DNA from: Chitinophaga sp.
GTDB taxonomy: Bacteria; Bacteroidota; Bacteroidia; Chitinophagales; Chitinophagaceae
Direction of reading: 5' to 3'
Length of the DNA stretch: 64,000 nt
Assembly: GCF_017745275.1 (NCBI RefSeq)
Contig: NZ_JAGHZS010000007.1
Span: forward strand, 626,751-690,750
Of this stretch, positions 24,999-33,754 are shown in pieces. Position numbers and translations under genes: made by a program. Numbering within the stretch: the stretch's first letter is position 1; the number at the start of each line of letters is the position of its first letter. The notes beneath the pieces are model-generated. The model saw only the letters and a list, made by a program, of their open reading frames with translations, made no database searches and was not told the origin of the DNA.

Positions 24999-27900
24999 TT
25001 ATTTTTTGGGCTTAGCAATTTGGATGGTGGTGAACTGCCCTGGCGTGAAGGCCAGATCTACGGTCATACCAGCCACCTGGTTGTTTTGTATTACTGGGGT
25101 AATGCGATAAGCGTTATCAGTTGCCACGCCGTCGCTGGCGTTTGCCGGGATACTTCCACTCAATGATCTGGCATCTACCTCTCCGTTTAACACCTTTACC
25201 ATTGCATTTATAATGGCATCTGCGTTAATGAACCGGGGCTGCCAGGCTTTTACCAGTGCCGCTTTCAGGGAAGCTATTTTATCAGCCGGAGCAGGTGTAG
25301 GCCCAGGAGTTGGTGCTGGTGTTGGTGCCGGTGGCGGAGGGGCCGGTGCAGGCTGAGGTGTATCATTATTGACAGCTACGTACTCCGCAGGAATCGCCAC
25401 CCGCTCCACCTCTGTCAATGTTGGACGATCTTCTTCGCAACTGCCGCAGGCACAACGATCATGGTCTTTGATCACATTGATATCATGATCGATGACATTT
25501 GGATTGTCTTCGTTCAGGCGATCAAGGTAGGTGGTCAGCACAGATGCGGCTGTGTAAGGCGTTATCACATCAACATCACTCCAGTCGAGGGTATCCTCAT
25601 ATTCTTCCGCCATCTGACGGGAAGAAAAATGTTTAATTTTAAGATTGGTGACTACATCTACATAGTCCAGGTTTTCGAGGAACTGTAACAGCCGGGTCCT
25701 GGAGATGGGCGTACCAAACAACAGGGGTTTCTTTCCGGTGGCCCAGGGCGACAAAAACAATTTCAGCGCTTCATTCAGGGCTTTGGTGTAGTAAGGAATA
25801 TCTTTTCCGGGATAGAAGCGTACGCATACCCGGATCCTTACCGGTTCAAAGCGGGCATTGATGACATCGAGGCGATCACCTCCCTCATCGCAGCCGCAGT
25901 CGTCATTACAGCAGCAAAAACCCGGATCTCCATAACCGCCTACGAAATAGCTGTTTCGTTGCGCCACGAACTGCTTCATGGACGTCAGTTCCCCGGCCTC
26001 GAATATGGGATAGAACCTGCGGTTGCCCGTCATTTTATTGGGAAACGGAATGGCCGCTACGGTGACATGTCCGGGCCTGGCGGTATAAATACGGCGGGAA
26101 TGCGACAAACACTTCAGCACTGCTATTTCCGGGAATGATTCCAACAATAATCTTTCATAGTCCCATATGGTCACCGCGCGGTTTTTATGGCGCAGCCTTT
26201 CGTGTATACGTGTGAGGTAGCCGTCGCGATCCAGCCGCTCGGAGGTACGTCCGCCAAAAGAATCATAGGGCTGTGTAACGGATTTCACATTTACATCCCG
26301 GAATTTCAGCGCAGAAATCGTTCCGGCAGGTATACCATCCACCAGGTGATCTTCAGTGTTCTGTTGGTCTGTAAACACTGCTTCTGCGGCATTCACATGT
26401 ATATCAATGAGCATGGGCAGCGCGTCTACCATCACGTTATCGTCCGGTATTTCTATCGCGGAAGCACGTAGCCAGAAAAGGTCAGTACGGCCATCTTTAC
26501 CGAGGATCGTGGTGTTACCGTTTTTGATATCCTCCGGAATCTGGAAGAGGATGATACCAGTTTGCTGCATGCCCAGCGTAGTATCTTTCAGAATATACTG
26601 CGGCGGCAATTCCACCCAGGTATCTGCCAGGTAAGACCAGGCAATGTCCGGGGCATAGTGATCCGGGTTACCGGTACCAGGCGCCGTTTTGAAGAGCAGC
26701 GACAGTGTTTGGTTGGGTACCAGTTGCTCAAAGCCCAGGAATAGGTTACCGTTTGCCGGTACCGGCTTCGGACGTGACCGGTCAAATAGTTCCGGACCTA
26801 TTGGCAATTGCGGCTCTGGCATGGTTGGCACTGGTGCTGGACTTATACCTTCGCCAGACATGTCCTCCCAGTTACCCAATGAATTGAACACGCTGAAGTA
26901 GTGACGGGAAGGGAGCCTGCCATCTGTTTTAGGATGGATATTCTGATCCGCACGTATCGTTACCGGGTTACTGCGATAAGCAAATACAATGTTATCTGCA
27001 TCTAATACATAGTAGTTGTCGCCACCCCAGGTCACCTCCATACTGATCCAGCCGCTTACCTTAGCAGTAGGGTCTAGCGGGAATTTAGACGAAGCAAGTA
27101 AGGGACCGTCTATTTCCGTATAGCCAACAATGTTAGGACCACCGTTGTCTGGTATTGCCTGCCAGGTGCCATTATACAGGAAAGACTTGTTGTTTAAATA
27201 CAGGTTATCATTACCTGCGTGCAGGATATAAAAATAAGCGGGGTCTTTAAAAAACAACTCCTGTAGTTTGATGAAAACTTCAGATTGAGTTTTACCTATC
27301 ACCAGTTGATTCCTTGACTCTACCTGCCCCTCCGGCGTTTGCCGGAAGAAGACGGCTGCCTGACCCGGCTGGATCACCTCACCCAGGAAGTCGGAAGGGT
27401 TTTGCGCATACCGGGACAGCTCTCCCACGTAGCTAAAAATCTTTGCCTGCGAAATGGTAACATCTTCCGGCTTTATTTCGGTGGTCTTAAAGCGGATAAA
27501 CGGAGGCGTGTATTCATCCACTGGTAGCACCGCCGGGAACTCAGGATGCAGCCAGATCACAATCCGTTGGACCCAATATGTTGATCCTCCATCGTTCACT
27601 ACGGTACCGGCATTTAAATTAGGGGTGTTGCTGTCGCCGCCACTGTAGCCGTCTACCTTGAGCACCCTGTTATACAGGGTATATTGAGCGTCTGGTGCTA
27701 CACCGGCTCTTTTAGCTGCTGCTATCGCCGGATCAAATTCGTTTTGAATTTTATTCAGCAACTCATCCGGCATGCCGGTGTTGTTATAATAATTACTGCC
27801 ATCGGGAATGCTGGTATCATACAGGTTCAACTTTATCAGCCCTTTTTCCGTGGCTATTTCCATTTGAAAATTCTCCAGTGCATCCACGATGTTGGCCCCA

Positions 27901-29318
27901 TTGCAGCTAAACTCAATAGATACCATCCGGTCCAAACCATTGGCCAGCCACAGTTCCGTGCTGCTCACACTGAATCCGGCAAAGGCCTGTAGCTGCTCCA
28001 GTTTCTGAATGAGTTTCATTTGTTCTTTCACTACAGCTGGCGGGCGGGCGTCATAAAGATCTATCAGGCCCTGTATTTTTCTTTGCTGATACATCAGCCG
28101 GTTGTATACATCTTCTCCGGAAAGTGCACGCCAGGCTTTAGTGCCAGCCGGCCAATCTTCTGCCAGTCCATCTTTTTTATCTGCAGCAGGCAATGCATAA
28201 GCCGTTTTAACCGGTATGCCATTTTGCATCACTTCTTTCATATACAGGTTCCGGCGCTCTACCAGCTTTACCGGAGAAATCACCAGTTCATCTGTCAGCT
28301 TGTAAAACATGGGCGCACCGGCACTATCGGCGCCAGCTTTAAGGGCGGTACCGGCGGCAATCAATGCAGGTGGTAGTTTCAATGCCAACTCAAACACTAC
28401 ATGTACTTTGTCCGGTACCAATTGCCTTTTTTCGAGGCGAAGCACGTCGTGGTAATAAAAGAGCAAATGTTTTTCCACCTGGTTATTCAGTTCGTCCTGC
28501 AGGTGTTTGAACAAGTAGAGGAAAGTAATATACAGGGTGATATGTGGTGCGTGGTTGTGCCGGGAACGGAGTGCGCTTTGAAATGCCTTCCTCACTTTTT
28601 CCAGGATAAGCGACAAAGCTTTATAGAACTGCAGAAAGAGGCTCCACAATTCATCGATCGACTCATACGGCAACACAAAATCGATACATTCGAAGGCTGC
28701 CCTGTCTTTCAGGTCCCAGGGGGCTGCACAGCCATATGTACCTATAAAACCTTCATATAATTTAATGGCATTAGGGTCAATGGCTTTATGAAATTGTATG
28801 AGGCGGTACAAGGGCGCCTGCAAGGTACTGCTGATAATATTGAGCACATCCTGCTTCAGCGGATGATCTGCCGGAATTTTCTGACAGATATGCAATACTA
28901 TCAACGCAAGACCGTAAACACCGGATTCAGTGCTTTTAATCATTTCCTCCAATATTGCCGCAGCAGTCTTTTCACCGGGTTTGGCAGTCCCCATGTCTTC
29001 CTGTTTGCGGCGACGGCGGTACATGATTTCTTTGGAGCGAAAAGCAGTACGTGGACTGTCCAGGTCTGTGGCAGCGAGGATCGCCAGCAGGCTGGTGATG
29101 TCTGATTCCCAGAAAGGAGTCCAGTCGCCGTCTTCCTGGTTATCAGGCCCCCAGTGACGCACGTGTTCAGACAATCCACCGGCAAAGGCGATTAGCTCTT
29201 CTATATTGCGATCATCCAGTTTCAACTGCTCAGGAATAAGGCTGATCAGCAGTCTGTCGCGTTGTTGTGTACCACCATGTACTAATGGATGGTGTAATGT
29301 GTTGCAGTGTAGTATCAT
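24999..29318 (-). CDS. eCIS baseplate J-like protein (Afp11-like) with Cys-rich insert
   Basis: Baseplate J-like wedge protein of 1439 aa. The J-like core is visible late in the chain: AVTIWDYERLLLESFPEIAVLKCLS, RPGHVTVAAIPF, FEPVRIRVCVRFYPGKD, ending TRLLQFLENLDYVDVVTNLKI. Two cysteine clusters are unusual: CCCNDDCGC near residue 1138 and CACGSC near 1291. After a Pro/Ala-rich linker (about 1318-1343) there is an extra C-terminal domain of roughly 95 residues with no recognised relatives. The large N-terminal part is mostly helical, then beta-rich. The start overlaps the gp25 stop by 4 bp. It should form baseplate wedges together with the 1097-aa protein. Confidence 0.85.
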   Translation of the reverse strand: MILHCNTLHHPLVHGGTQQRDRLLISLIPEQLKLDDRNIEELIAFAGGLSEHVRHWGPDNQEDGDWTPFWESDITSLLAILAATDLDSPRTAFRSKEIMYRRRRKQEDMGTAKPGEKTAAAILEEMIKSTESGVYGLALIVLHICQKIPADHPLKQDVLNIISSTLQAPLYRLIQFHKAIDPNAIKLYEGFIGTYGCAAPWDLKDRAAFECIDFVLPYESIDELWSLFLQFYKALSLILEKVRKAFQSALRSRHNHAPHITLYITFLYLFKHLQDELNNQVEKHLLFYYHDVLRLEKRQLVPDKVHVVFELALKLPPALIAAGTALKAGADSAGAPMFYKLTDELVISPVKLVERRNLYMKEVMQNGIPVKTAYALPAADKKDGLAEDWPAGTKAWRALSGEDVYNRLMYQQRKIQGLIDLYDARPPAVVKEQMKLIQKLEQLQAFAGFSVSSTELWLANGLDRMVSIEFSCNGANIVDALENFQMEIATEKGLIKLNLYDTSIPDGSNYYNNTGMPDELLNKIQNEFDPAIAAAKRAGVAPDAQYTLYNRVLKVDGYSGGDSNTPNLNAGTVVNDGGSTYWVQRIVIWLHPEFPAVLPVDEYTPPFIRFKTTEIKPEDVTISQAKIFSYVGELSRYAQNPSDFLGEVIQPGQAAVFFRQTPEGQVESRNQLVIGKTQSEVFIKLQELFFKDPAYFYILHAGNDNLYLNNKSFLYNGTWQAIPDNGGPNIVGYTEIDGPLLASSKFPLDPTAKVSGWISMEVTWGGDNYYVLDADNIVFAYRSNPVTIRADQNIHPKTDGRLPSRHYFSVFNSLGNWEDMSGEGISPAPVPTMPEPQLPIGPELFDRSRPKPVPANGNLFLGFEQLVPNQTLSLLFKTAPGTGNPDHYAPDIAWSYLADTWVELPPQYILKDTTLGMQQTGIILFQIPEDIKNGNTTILGKDGRTDLFWLRASAIEIPDDNVMVDALPMLIDIHVNAAEAVFTDQQNTEDHLVDGIPAGTISALKFRDVNVKSVTQPYDSFGGRTSERLDRDGYLTRIHERLRHKNRAVTIWDYERLLLESFPEIAVLKCLSHSRRIYTARPGHVTVAAIPFPNKMTGNRRFYPIFEAGELTSMKQFVAQRNSYFVGGYGDPGFCCCNDDCGCDEGGDRLDVINARFEPVRIRVCVRFYPGKDIPYYTKALNEALKLFLSPWATGKKPLLFGTPISRTRLLQFLENLDYVDVVTNLKIKHFSSRQMAEEYEDTLDWSDVDVITPYTAASVLTTYLDRLNEDNPNVIDHDINVIKDHDRCACGSCEEDRPTLTEVERVAIPAEYVAVNNDTPQPAPAPPPPAPTPAPTPGPTPAPADKIASLKAALVKAWQPRFINADAIINAMVKVLNGEVDARSLSGSIPANASDGVATDNAYRITPVIQNNQVAGMTVDLAFTPGQFTTIQIAKPKK

Positions 29319-29752
29319 AACTCCACGTTTGTTCCCTCTTGTTTATAAAATGGGTATACGATGCTGAATCTGTTGTTGGTGGTTCTCACTACATAGTCCA
29401 TCACAATTTCCAGGGTGCCTTCCAGTTCTGTAGGGGTAATAGCGAGCGAGATAATTTTTATGCGCGCTTCATATTTGGCTACATTTTTCCGGATGAGGTC
29501 TTCCAGGTAGCTGAGAAAAGTTACATTCAGCGCGGTGAATACATAGTCTTCCGGATTACAGCCGTAGCCAGGTTGCAATACCCGTTCCCGGACGCTGGTA
29601 CTGAACAGTATCCGGAGGCTCTGGTCAATATCTTCTTCATATTGCGCCATGGCTACCGTTCCGGTGGTATGGTCGAAAGTGGGTGGAAATGCCCAACCTT
29701 TTCCCAGGAAGGCTTTCTGTTCGTTTTGTGGATTTAAGAATAAATATTCCAT
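29315..29752 (-). CDS. eCIS baseplate protein, gp25/GPW family (Afp9-like)
   Basis: A 145-aa member of the gp25/W family (T4 gp25, TssE), the hub-proximal wedge component that starts sheath polymerisation. Typical features are GKGWAFPPTFD, then EEDIDQSLRILFSTSVRERVLQPGYGC with the conserved R-E-R, the mid-chain LIRKNVAKYEARI and the strand ELEGTLEIVMDYVV. Length is normal for the family. It is followed with a 4-bp overlap by the J-like baseplate gene and preceded by PAAR, the usual eCIS order. Confidence 0.92.
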   Translation of the reverse strand: MEYLFLNPQNEQKAFLGKGWAFPPTFDHTTGTVAMAQYEEDIDQSLRILFSTSVRERVLQPGYGCNPEDYVFTALNVTFLSYLEDLIRKNVAKYEARIKIISLAITPTELEGTLEIVMDYVVRTTNNRFSIVYPFYKQEGTNVEL

Positions 29753-29764
29753 GGTCTTATTTTT

Positions 29765-30079
29765 TTATCCTCCGATGAATACTGTGGGAGATCCTGTTTG
29801 AATCATGCCTCCCGGTTGATGGGTGGTTTCATCCATTTGCCGTGCAGCAGGCTGGCCGCCGAAGAACACGGTAGAAGAACCGCTTTTGATCATATTGCCT
29901 GGTTCCACGCACATGCACATATCATTTTGTACAGCGGCGGCCAGTTGATTGATGAATACCCTTGACGATCCGGTGGCCATCACCTGTCCGGGGCCGTGTA
30001 TTGGTGTAAACGGGGACACTGATAATGGTTTGGGGCAAAAGTGTACATCAGTATTTCGAGCTGCTGGTTTTCCTGGCAT
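29765..30079 (-). CDS. PAAR-domain spike tip (Afp10-like)
   Basis: A 104-aa PAAR protein that should cap the VgrG-like spike. PAAR characteristics are MPGKPAARNTD at the start, P-G repeats and the recurring GSSxVFI / GSPTVFIGG strands. His and Cys residues (H13, C15, H28 and the CMC pair) are available to bind the metal near the tip. It carries no toxin extension. Its start is 6 bp after the spike gene. Confidence 0.92.
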   Translation of the reverse strand: MPGKPAARNTDVHFCPKPLSVSPFTPIHGPGQVMATGSSRVFINQLAAAVQNDMCMCVEPGNMIKSGSSTVFFGGQPAARQMDETTHQPGGMIQTGSPTVFIGG

Positions 30080-30085
30080 GATACA

Positions 30086-31783
30086 TCAGTTTAAATCGAT
30101 TCTTGTTCCATTTATTTTAATACCCTGCGCAGATAATTCGATGGAAGTACTGGCGTCCAGCGTGATGCTGATCTTTTGTCCGCTGCCGTCCAGTTCTATT
30201 TTCGGACTGTTGCTGTCACCTGCGCTGAGCAGAATTTTCTTATTATCATCATCAAAAATGAATTGCATACCACCCCTTGCGATAAAGCCTTTCAGTGCAT
30301 TTTGATCGCTCGCCGGTAATTCCTGCGGGGCTACATTTTTATCGCTGTTCACGGCGCCCAGTATCACTGCGTCGTTGGGATCATTGTTGATAAATCCTAC
30401 GATGACCTCATCTCCTATCTCAGGCCGGAAAATGAATCCCCGTTTATCGCCGGCGTAGATGTTTACCATCCTGGCCCAAATACCGTCTGCATTGGTGCTG
30501 TTGGGATTTTGTGCGATAAAGGGAATGCGTACCTGGATGCGGTAATCGCCGCTGCGACTGTCGCCTTCAATTTTGGAAACAATGCCTGCGTGCAGGCCAC
30601 GGATACTGCTTACCAATCCCGCCGCTTCCGGTGGGGCCGGTGTCATGTTATCTGCCGCAAAATTTTTATTCCATCCAAATTGTATATCTGTTTTCCAGGT
30701 ACCGTTGATCACCTGGTGTAATATGCCTGTAATGAGATGGGTACCGTTAAAACGGTCTCCTACTCCGTTTACTTCCAGGGTGTCGCCTGGTTGCACTTTT
30801 ATGCCATTAATAGCGGCGCGTCCTTTTACGTGCGATAAGGTACCGCGCTGTTGTTTGGCATTGGCCCAGGCACTGAGCTCCTGGGTATCCATGTCGCCAC
30901 CATGGTAGAGTTGAACGGGGTTATCTTTATACAGTACATCGGGGAAATCGCGTTGTGCGCCACCGCCGCTCAGCGCGCTGGAAGCGGATGAGAGCAGTCC
31001 GCCTGCGCCACCTGCGTCGGCACCAGCGTCTTCCTCCATGACTTCCTGTTTGGTATAATCCCAGGTACTTCCTTTTACGGTGGGGTAATGATCCCGGGCA
31101 TCCAGTTCCGATTCAAATTCCAGGATGGGGATCCCCTGGCTGCCGATGCCAAACTGCACCTGCAGATCGGGTGTTGATTTTATAGCGGGCTTCTTCATTT
31201 GCAGTGTGCCCTGGTCTGCCAGGAGGCAAAGGCCATTGGCATCAGCGCGCAGTAACATGAAGTCCCAGTCGGTTACATTGTACTGTACCAGCTCTTTGTG
31301 TGTATAGCCCGGACTCTCCATGGTACCTGCACTTACATCCGGGTAGTTGTTCAGGATATCCTGCACAAGGTCTTTATCGGATACGTTGTAGAAGTAGCGG
31401 CTTTTGCGGGCAACGGTTGTTTTCACGGCGGCATCACGGCATTCTATCTCCATGCGGAAATATCGACCCTGCTGCACTTTCACGGCATGCCGGATAATAA
31501 TCCCTTTAAAAATAGTTTCTTCTTTTTGTTCGTAACCCAGCAGAATTTCTACTGTTTTTCCCGGAGAAAAAAGGTCCTGGTTACTTTTGGTAAACTCCTG
31601 TTTTTCCACGGAACCATCGGCAAATACGAGCCGTGCCCAGGGGATTCGGTTTAATTCGAGCCCGATGGAAAGGGATATCAGGCCACCAGGGGACATGGTC
31701 ACTTCTTTGCCGTCGGCTCTAACGGTAACGGCTACGTTGTGTGTTTCCCTGTTTTGCGTTTCCGCTGTTTGTGGCAGGATCAT
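30086..31783 (-). CDS. VgrG-like central spike (Afp8-like)
   Basis: Spike protein of 565 aa combining gp27-like and gp5-like modules. Residues about 1-370 match the gp27/phage late-control D fold. An OB-fold follows at about 390-470 (GIVSKIEGDSRSGDYRIQVRIPF, then GFIFRPEIGDEVIVGFINNDPNDAVILG). The C-terminal beta-helix has repeated strands (KIELDGSGQKISITLDASTSIELSAQGIKING). It should trimerise at the centre of the baseplate with PAAR on its tip. The start overlaps the LysM protein's stop (ATGA), implying coupling. Confidence 0.93.
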   Translation of the reverse strand: MILPQTAETQNRETHNVAVTVRADGKEVTMSPGGLISLSIGLELNRIPWARLVFADGSVEKQEFTKSNQDLFSPGKTVEILLGYEQKEETIFKGIIIRHAVKVQQGRYFRMEIECRDAAVKTTVARKSRYFYNVSDKDLVQDILNNYPDVSAGTMESPGYTHKELVQYNVTDWDFMLLRADANGLCLLADQGTLQMKKPAIKSTPDLQVQFGIGSQGIPILEFESELDARDHYPTVKGSTWDYTKQEVMEEDAGADAGGAGGLLSSASSALSGGGAQRDFPDVLYKDNPVQLYHGGDMDTQELSAWANAKQQRGTLSHVKGRAAINGIKVQPGDTLEVNGVGDRFNGTHLITGILHQVINGTWKTDIQFGWNKNFAADNMTPAPPEAAGLVSSIRGLHAGIVSKIEGDSRSGDYRIQVRIPFIAQNPNSTNADGIWARMVNIYAGDKRGFIFRPEIGDEVIVGFINNDPNDAVILGAVNSDKNVAPQELPASDQNALKGFIARGGMQFIFDDDNKKILLSAGDSNSPKIELDGSGQKISITLDASTSIELSAQGIKINGTRIDLN

Positions 31784-32571
31784 TTTTTCGTGGTTTTATC
31801 GATGGGTGGAAGAATCAACTGCGTACCGGGTTGCAGGCGTCTGAAGTTGGTGAGCTGATTCGCCTTGGCTACTTCCAGGTAATATTTTTCGTCGTCGTAT
31901 ACATCGTCGCAGATGCGCAGGATGTTCTCCCCTGCCACTACCATGTGATGGCGACTCAGGTCGGGTGATAACAGCGACAATAACGCCATGCTATCCTTGA
32001 ACGGTGTATAGGCTTTTATTTTCAATGTTATTTCTGCGCGGAGCGGAATGCCGTCGGGACTAAAAAGATTGTAGTTGATGTCCATATTCAGGAGTAGTCC
32101 CATGAATACGAGTTTGCCATATTGCACCAGCAGGAAGGGCGTGCGATGGCTTTCGTCTTTAAAGTCGTATACAGCGGCCTGCAGTTGTGCTACCCTGATC
32201 GGCACATAGGCGCCTTGCGCTTCTGCCGGTAGCTGGTTCATCACGCTGCCGATGAGATCTGCAGAAGGCATGGTGCTTGGTGCTACCACACCGGTACCAT
32301 CCAATATAAAGCGTAGCTCCAGCTCTTCGGGATTCACTTTATCGAATTGCAGTTCAGTGCCCGGTGTGCCTTTGGTATCAGGTTCATTGTACTTGATACT
32401 AAAGCTTCTGCTGATCGATTCGGGATTGATCTGTACTTCGAATATTTTGGTGGTGAGCGTAGTCAAAACGGTGCTGGCACTAAGGCTGCTCAGGCCACCC
32501 AGCCCGCCTTTACCGGAGGTATCCGGTCCGGGTAGGGAAACGATGCGTAGTTTACTAATTGAACCGTCCAT
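31780..32571 (-). CDS. eCIS tube-initiator/LysM protein (Afp7-like)
   Basis: A 263-aa protein with an N-terminal CIS tube-type domain (KIFEVQINPESISRSFSIKYNEPDT, LELRFILDGTG) and a C-terminal LysM-like module (HHMVVAGENILRICDDVYDDEKYYLEVAKANQL, then LQPGTQLILPP). In Afp and PVC this type of protein joins the inner tube to the spike. The LysM fold serves particle assembly rather than obligatory peptidoglycan binding. It starts one base after the DUF5908 stop codon and ends overlapping the spike gene. Confidence 0.88.
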   Translation of the reverse strand: MDGSISKLRIVSLPGPDTSGKGGLGGLSSLSASTVLTTLTTKIFEVQINPESISRSFSIKYNEPDTKGTPGTELQFDKVNPEELELRFILDGTGVVAPSTMPSADLIGSVMNQLPAEAQGAYVPIRVAQLQAAVYDFKDESHRTPFLLVQYGKLVFMGLLLNMDINYNLFSPDGIPLRAEITLKIKAYTPFKDSMALLSLLSPDLSRHHMVVAGENILRICDDVYDDEKYYLEVAKANQLTNFRRLQPGTQLILPPIDKTTKK

Positions 32572-32572
32572 G

Positions 32573-32752
32573 TCAGCGATCTTTTTGTCGTTCTAAAATC
32601 TCCATCACTTGTTGCACGGCTTCCTCGATGATGCGTGTCTTCACATCTTCAGAGATGCCTGCCTGCGGGAGTGCCCCCGTGTTGGTGGCCGCGCTTTGAT
32701 TGGTGGCCGTTACGTTGGCTTTCACCACCAGTTCCCTGATAATAATGGGCAT
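32573..32752 (-). CDS. DUF5908-type small eCIS protein
   Basis: A 59-aa gene easily missed because of its size. Translation from the ATG at 32750-32752 begins MPIIIRELVVKANV and ends QQVMEILERQKDR. This matches the DUF5908 pattern: MPIEIRELVI-type start, variable linker and a C-terminal helix. Such proteins recur between the tube and LysM genes in Bacteroidota eCIS loci. The function is unknown; a chaperone or a small hub component is plausible. It stops one base before the LysM start and begins 12 bp after the upstream tube gene, filling the otherwise empty 194-bp gap. Confidence 0.8.
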   Translation of the reverse strand: MPIIIRELVVKANVTATNQSAATNTGALPQAGISEDVKTRIIEEAVQQVMEILERQKDR

Positions 32753-32764
32753 GATGAAAATGAT

Positions 32765-33229
32765 TTAAGAAGATTTAGTGAAATAATTGTAGTTGATCTG
32801 TATTGTTTCCACAGCGATGTCGCTGTTCTCCGCATTAAACCCGGTGATTTCCCATTTGGTAGGAAAAGCGTTCACCAGGTGCCAGGCCATGAGTGGCTTA
32901 GGGCTTCCCTGAGAACCGCCTTCCACATCGAGCAGGAATACATGCAGATTTTTGGGCGAAAAGCTAAAGTCTTCGATGGCTTTACGGCACCACTCTACCA
33001 GCGGTGAACTTACTTTCAGTCCCCGTTTGAGCACCAGTGGTTCTGCCCTTGCAGGCAGTGGTAGCTGGTGGGTAAAGCGATTTTCGCCCGCTTCTTTGAC
33101 AGACTGCGTTTCCATGCTCATGGAAAGTCCCGACAGCTCCTGGAATTCCGAATCGCTGTCGGGCATACCATCGATCACTACTTTGAAGTAAAAACCTACG
33201 GGCGGATAACTATTTCCAATTACCGGCAT
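32765..33229 (-). CDS. eCIS inner tube protein 2 (Afp5-like)
   Basis: Phage tail tube (gp19/Hcp-like) protein of 154 aa. The order of strands matches the family: PPVGFYFKVVIDG, FQELSGLSMSME, LVLKRGL, LHVFLLD, and a C-terminal MAWHLVNAFPTKWEITGFNAENSDIAVETIQINYNYF. The second tube gene in eCIS clusters normally forms the first ring at the baseplate (Afp5 role). It is divergent from the other tube gene, consistent with that division of labour. Confidence 0.9.
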   Translation of the reverse strand: MPVIGNSYPPVGFYFKVVIDGMPDSDSEFQELSGLSMSMETQSVKEAGENRFTHQLPLPARAEPLVLKRGLKVSSPLVEWCRKAIEDFSFSPKNLHVFLLDVEGGSQGSPKPLMAWHLVNAFPTKWEITGFNAENSDIAVETIQINYNYFTKSS

Positions 33230-33234
33230 ACGAT

Positions 33235-33717
33235 TTATTTATATTCTACTGACAAATCTTCTATGGCCAGCTCCAGTGTTTCTACTGCTACCTCGTTGGC
33301 ATCTGCTTTCATATCTGTGAAAGCTACCTTCACGGGGAAAGCGTTGGTCAGTGTCCAGGCTACCACCGGGTTACCTTCTTCATCGTTGAGGGTAATCACT
33401 ATGTTTTTGCGATAGTCTACTCTTTTACGCACGGTCCCTGCTTTGCTGCCGTCGCCGATCCAGCTGTAGAAATCCGAATTAGCGTCTTTGAAGCCCTGGA
33501 TCAGGCCTTTCTTCAGGGTAACGTTAGCGAACTTGCGCAGTCCCGGTAATTTAATTTTCGAGAAGTTGGGGTCATTACCCGTGCGGTATTCTATCAGGTC
33601 TACCTGGTAGTCCAGTCCGCTCACTTCTGTGAAGCCGATCTGGTCAGCACTATTAAATTCCTGTTCCGGGCGTGATACCTTGAAGTAGAATTTGGGGAAA
33701 GGATAACTCTTTGCCAT
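33235..33717 (-). CDS. eCIS inner tube protein 1 (Afp1-like)
   Basis: Tail tube protein of 160 aa, likely the main tube subunit stacked as hexamers inside the sheath. Family motifs are PFPKFYFKVS, IGFTEVSGLDYQVDLIEYRTG, LKKGLIQGF, IVITLNDEEG and VAWTLTNAFPVKVAFTDMKADANEVAVETLELAIEDLSVEY. It lies directly downstream of the sheath gene and 5 bp before the second tube gene. Confidence 0.92.
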   Translation of the reverse strand: MAKSYPFPKFYFKVSRPEQEFNSADQIGFTEVSGLDYQVDLIEYRTGNDPNFSKIKLPGLRKFANVTLKKGLIQGFKDANSDFYSWIGDGSKAGTVRKRVDYRKNIVITLNDEEGNPVVAWTLTNAFPVKVAFTDMKADANEVAVETLELAIEDLSVEYK

Positions 33718-33754
33718 TTGCTATAAAAGTTTAAATGCTTTTAAAAATGTACTG

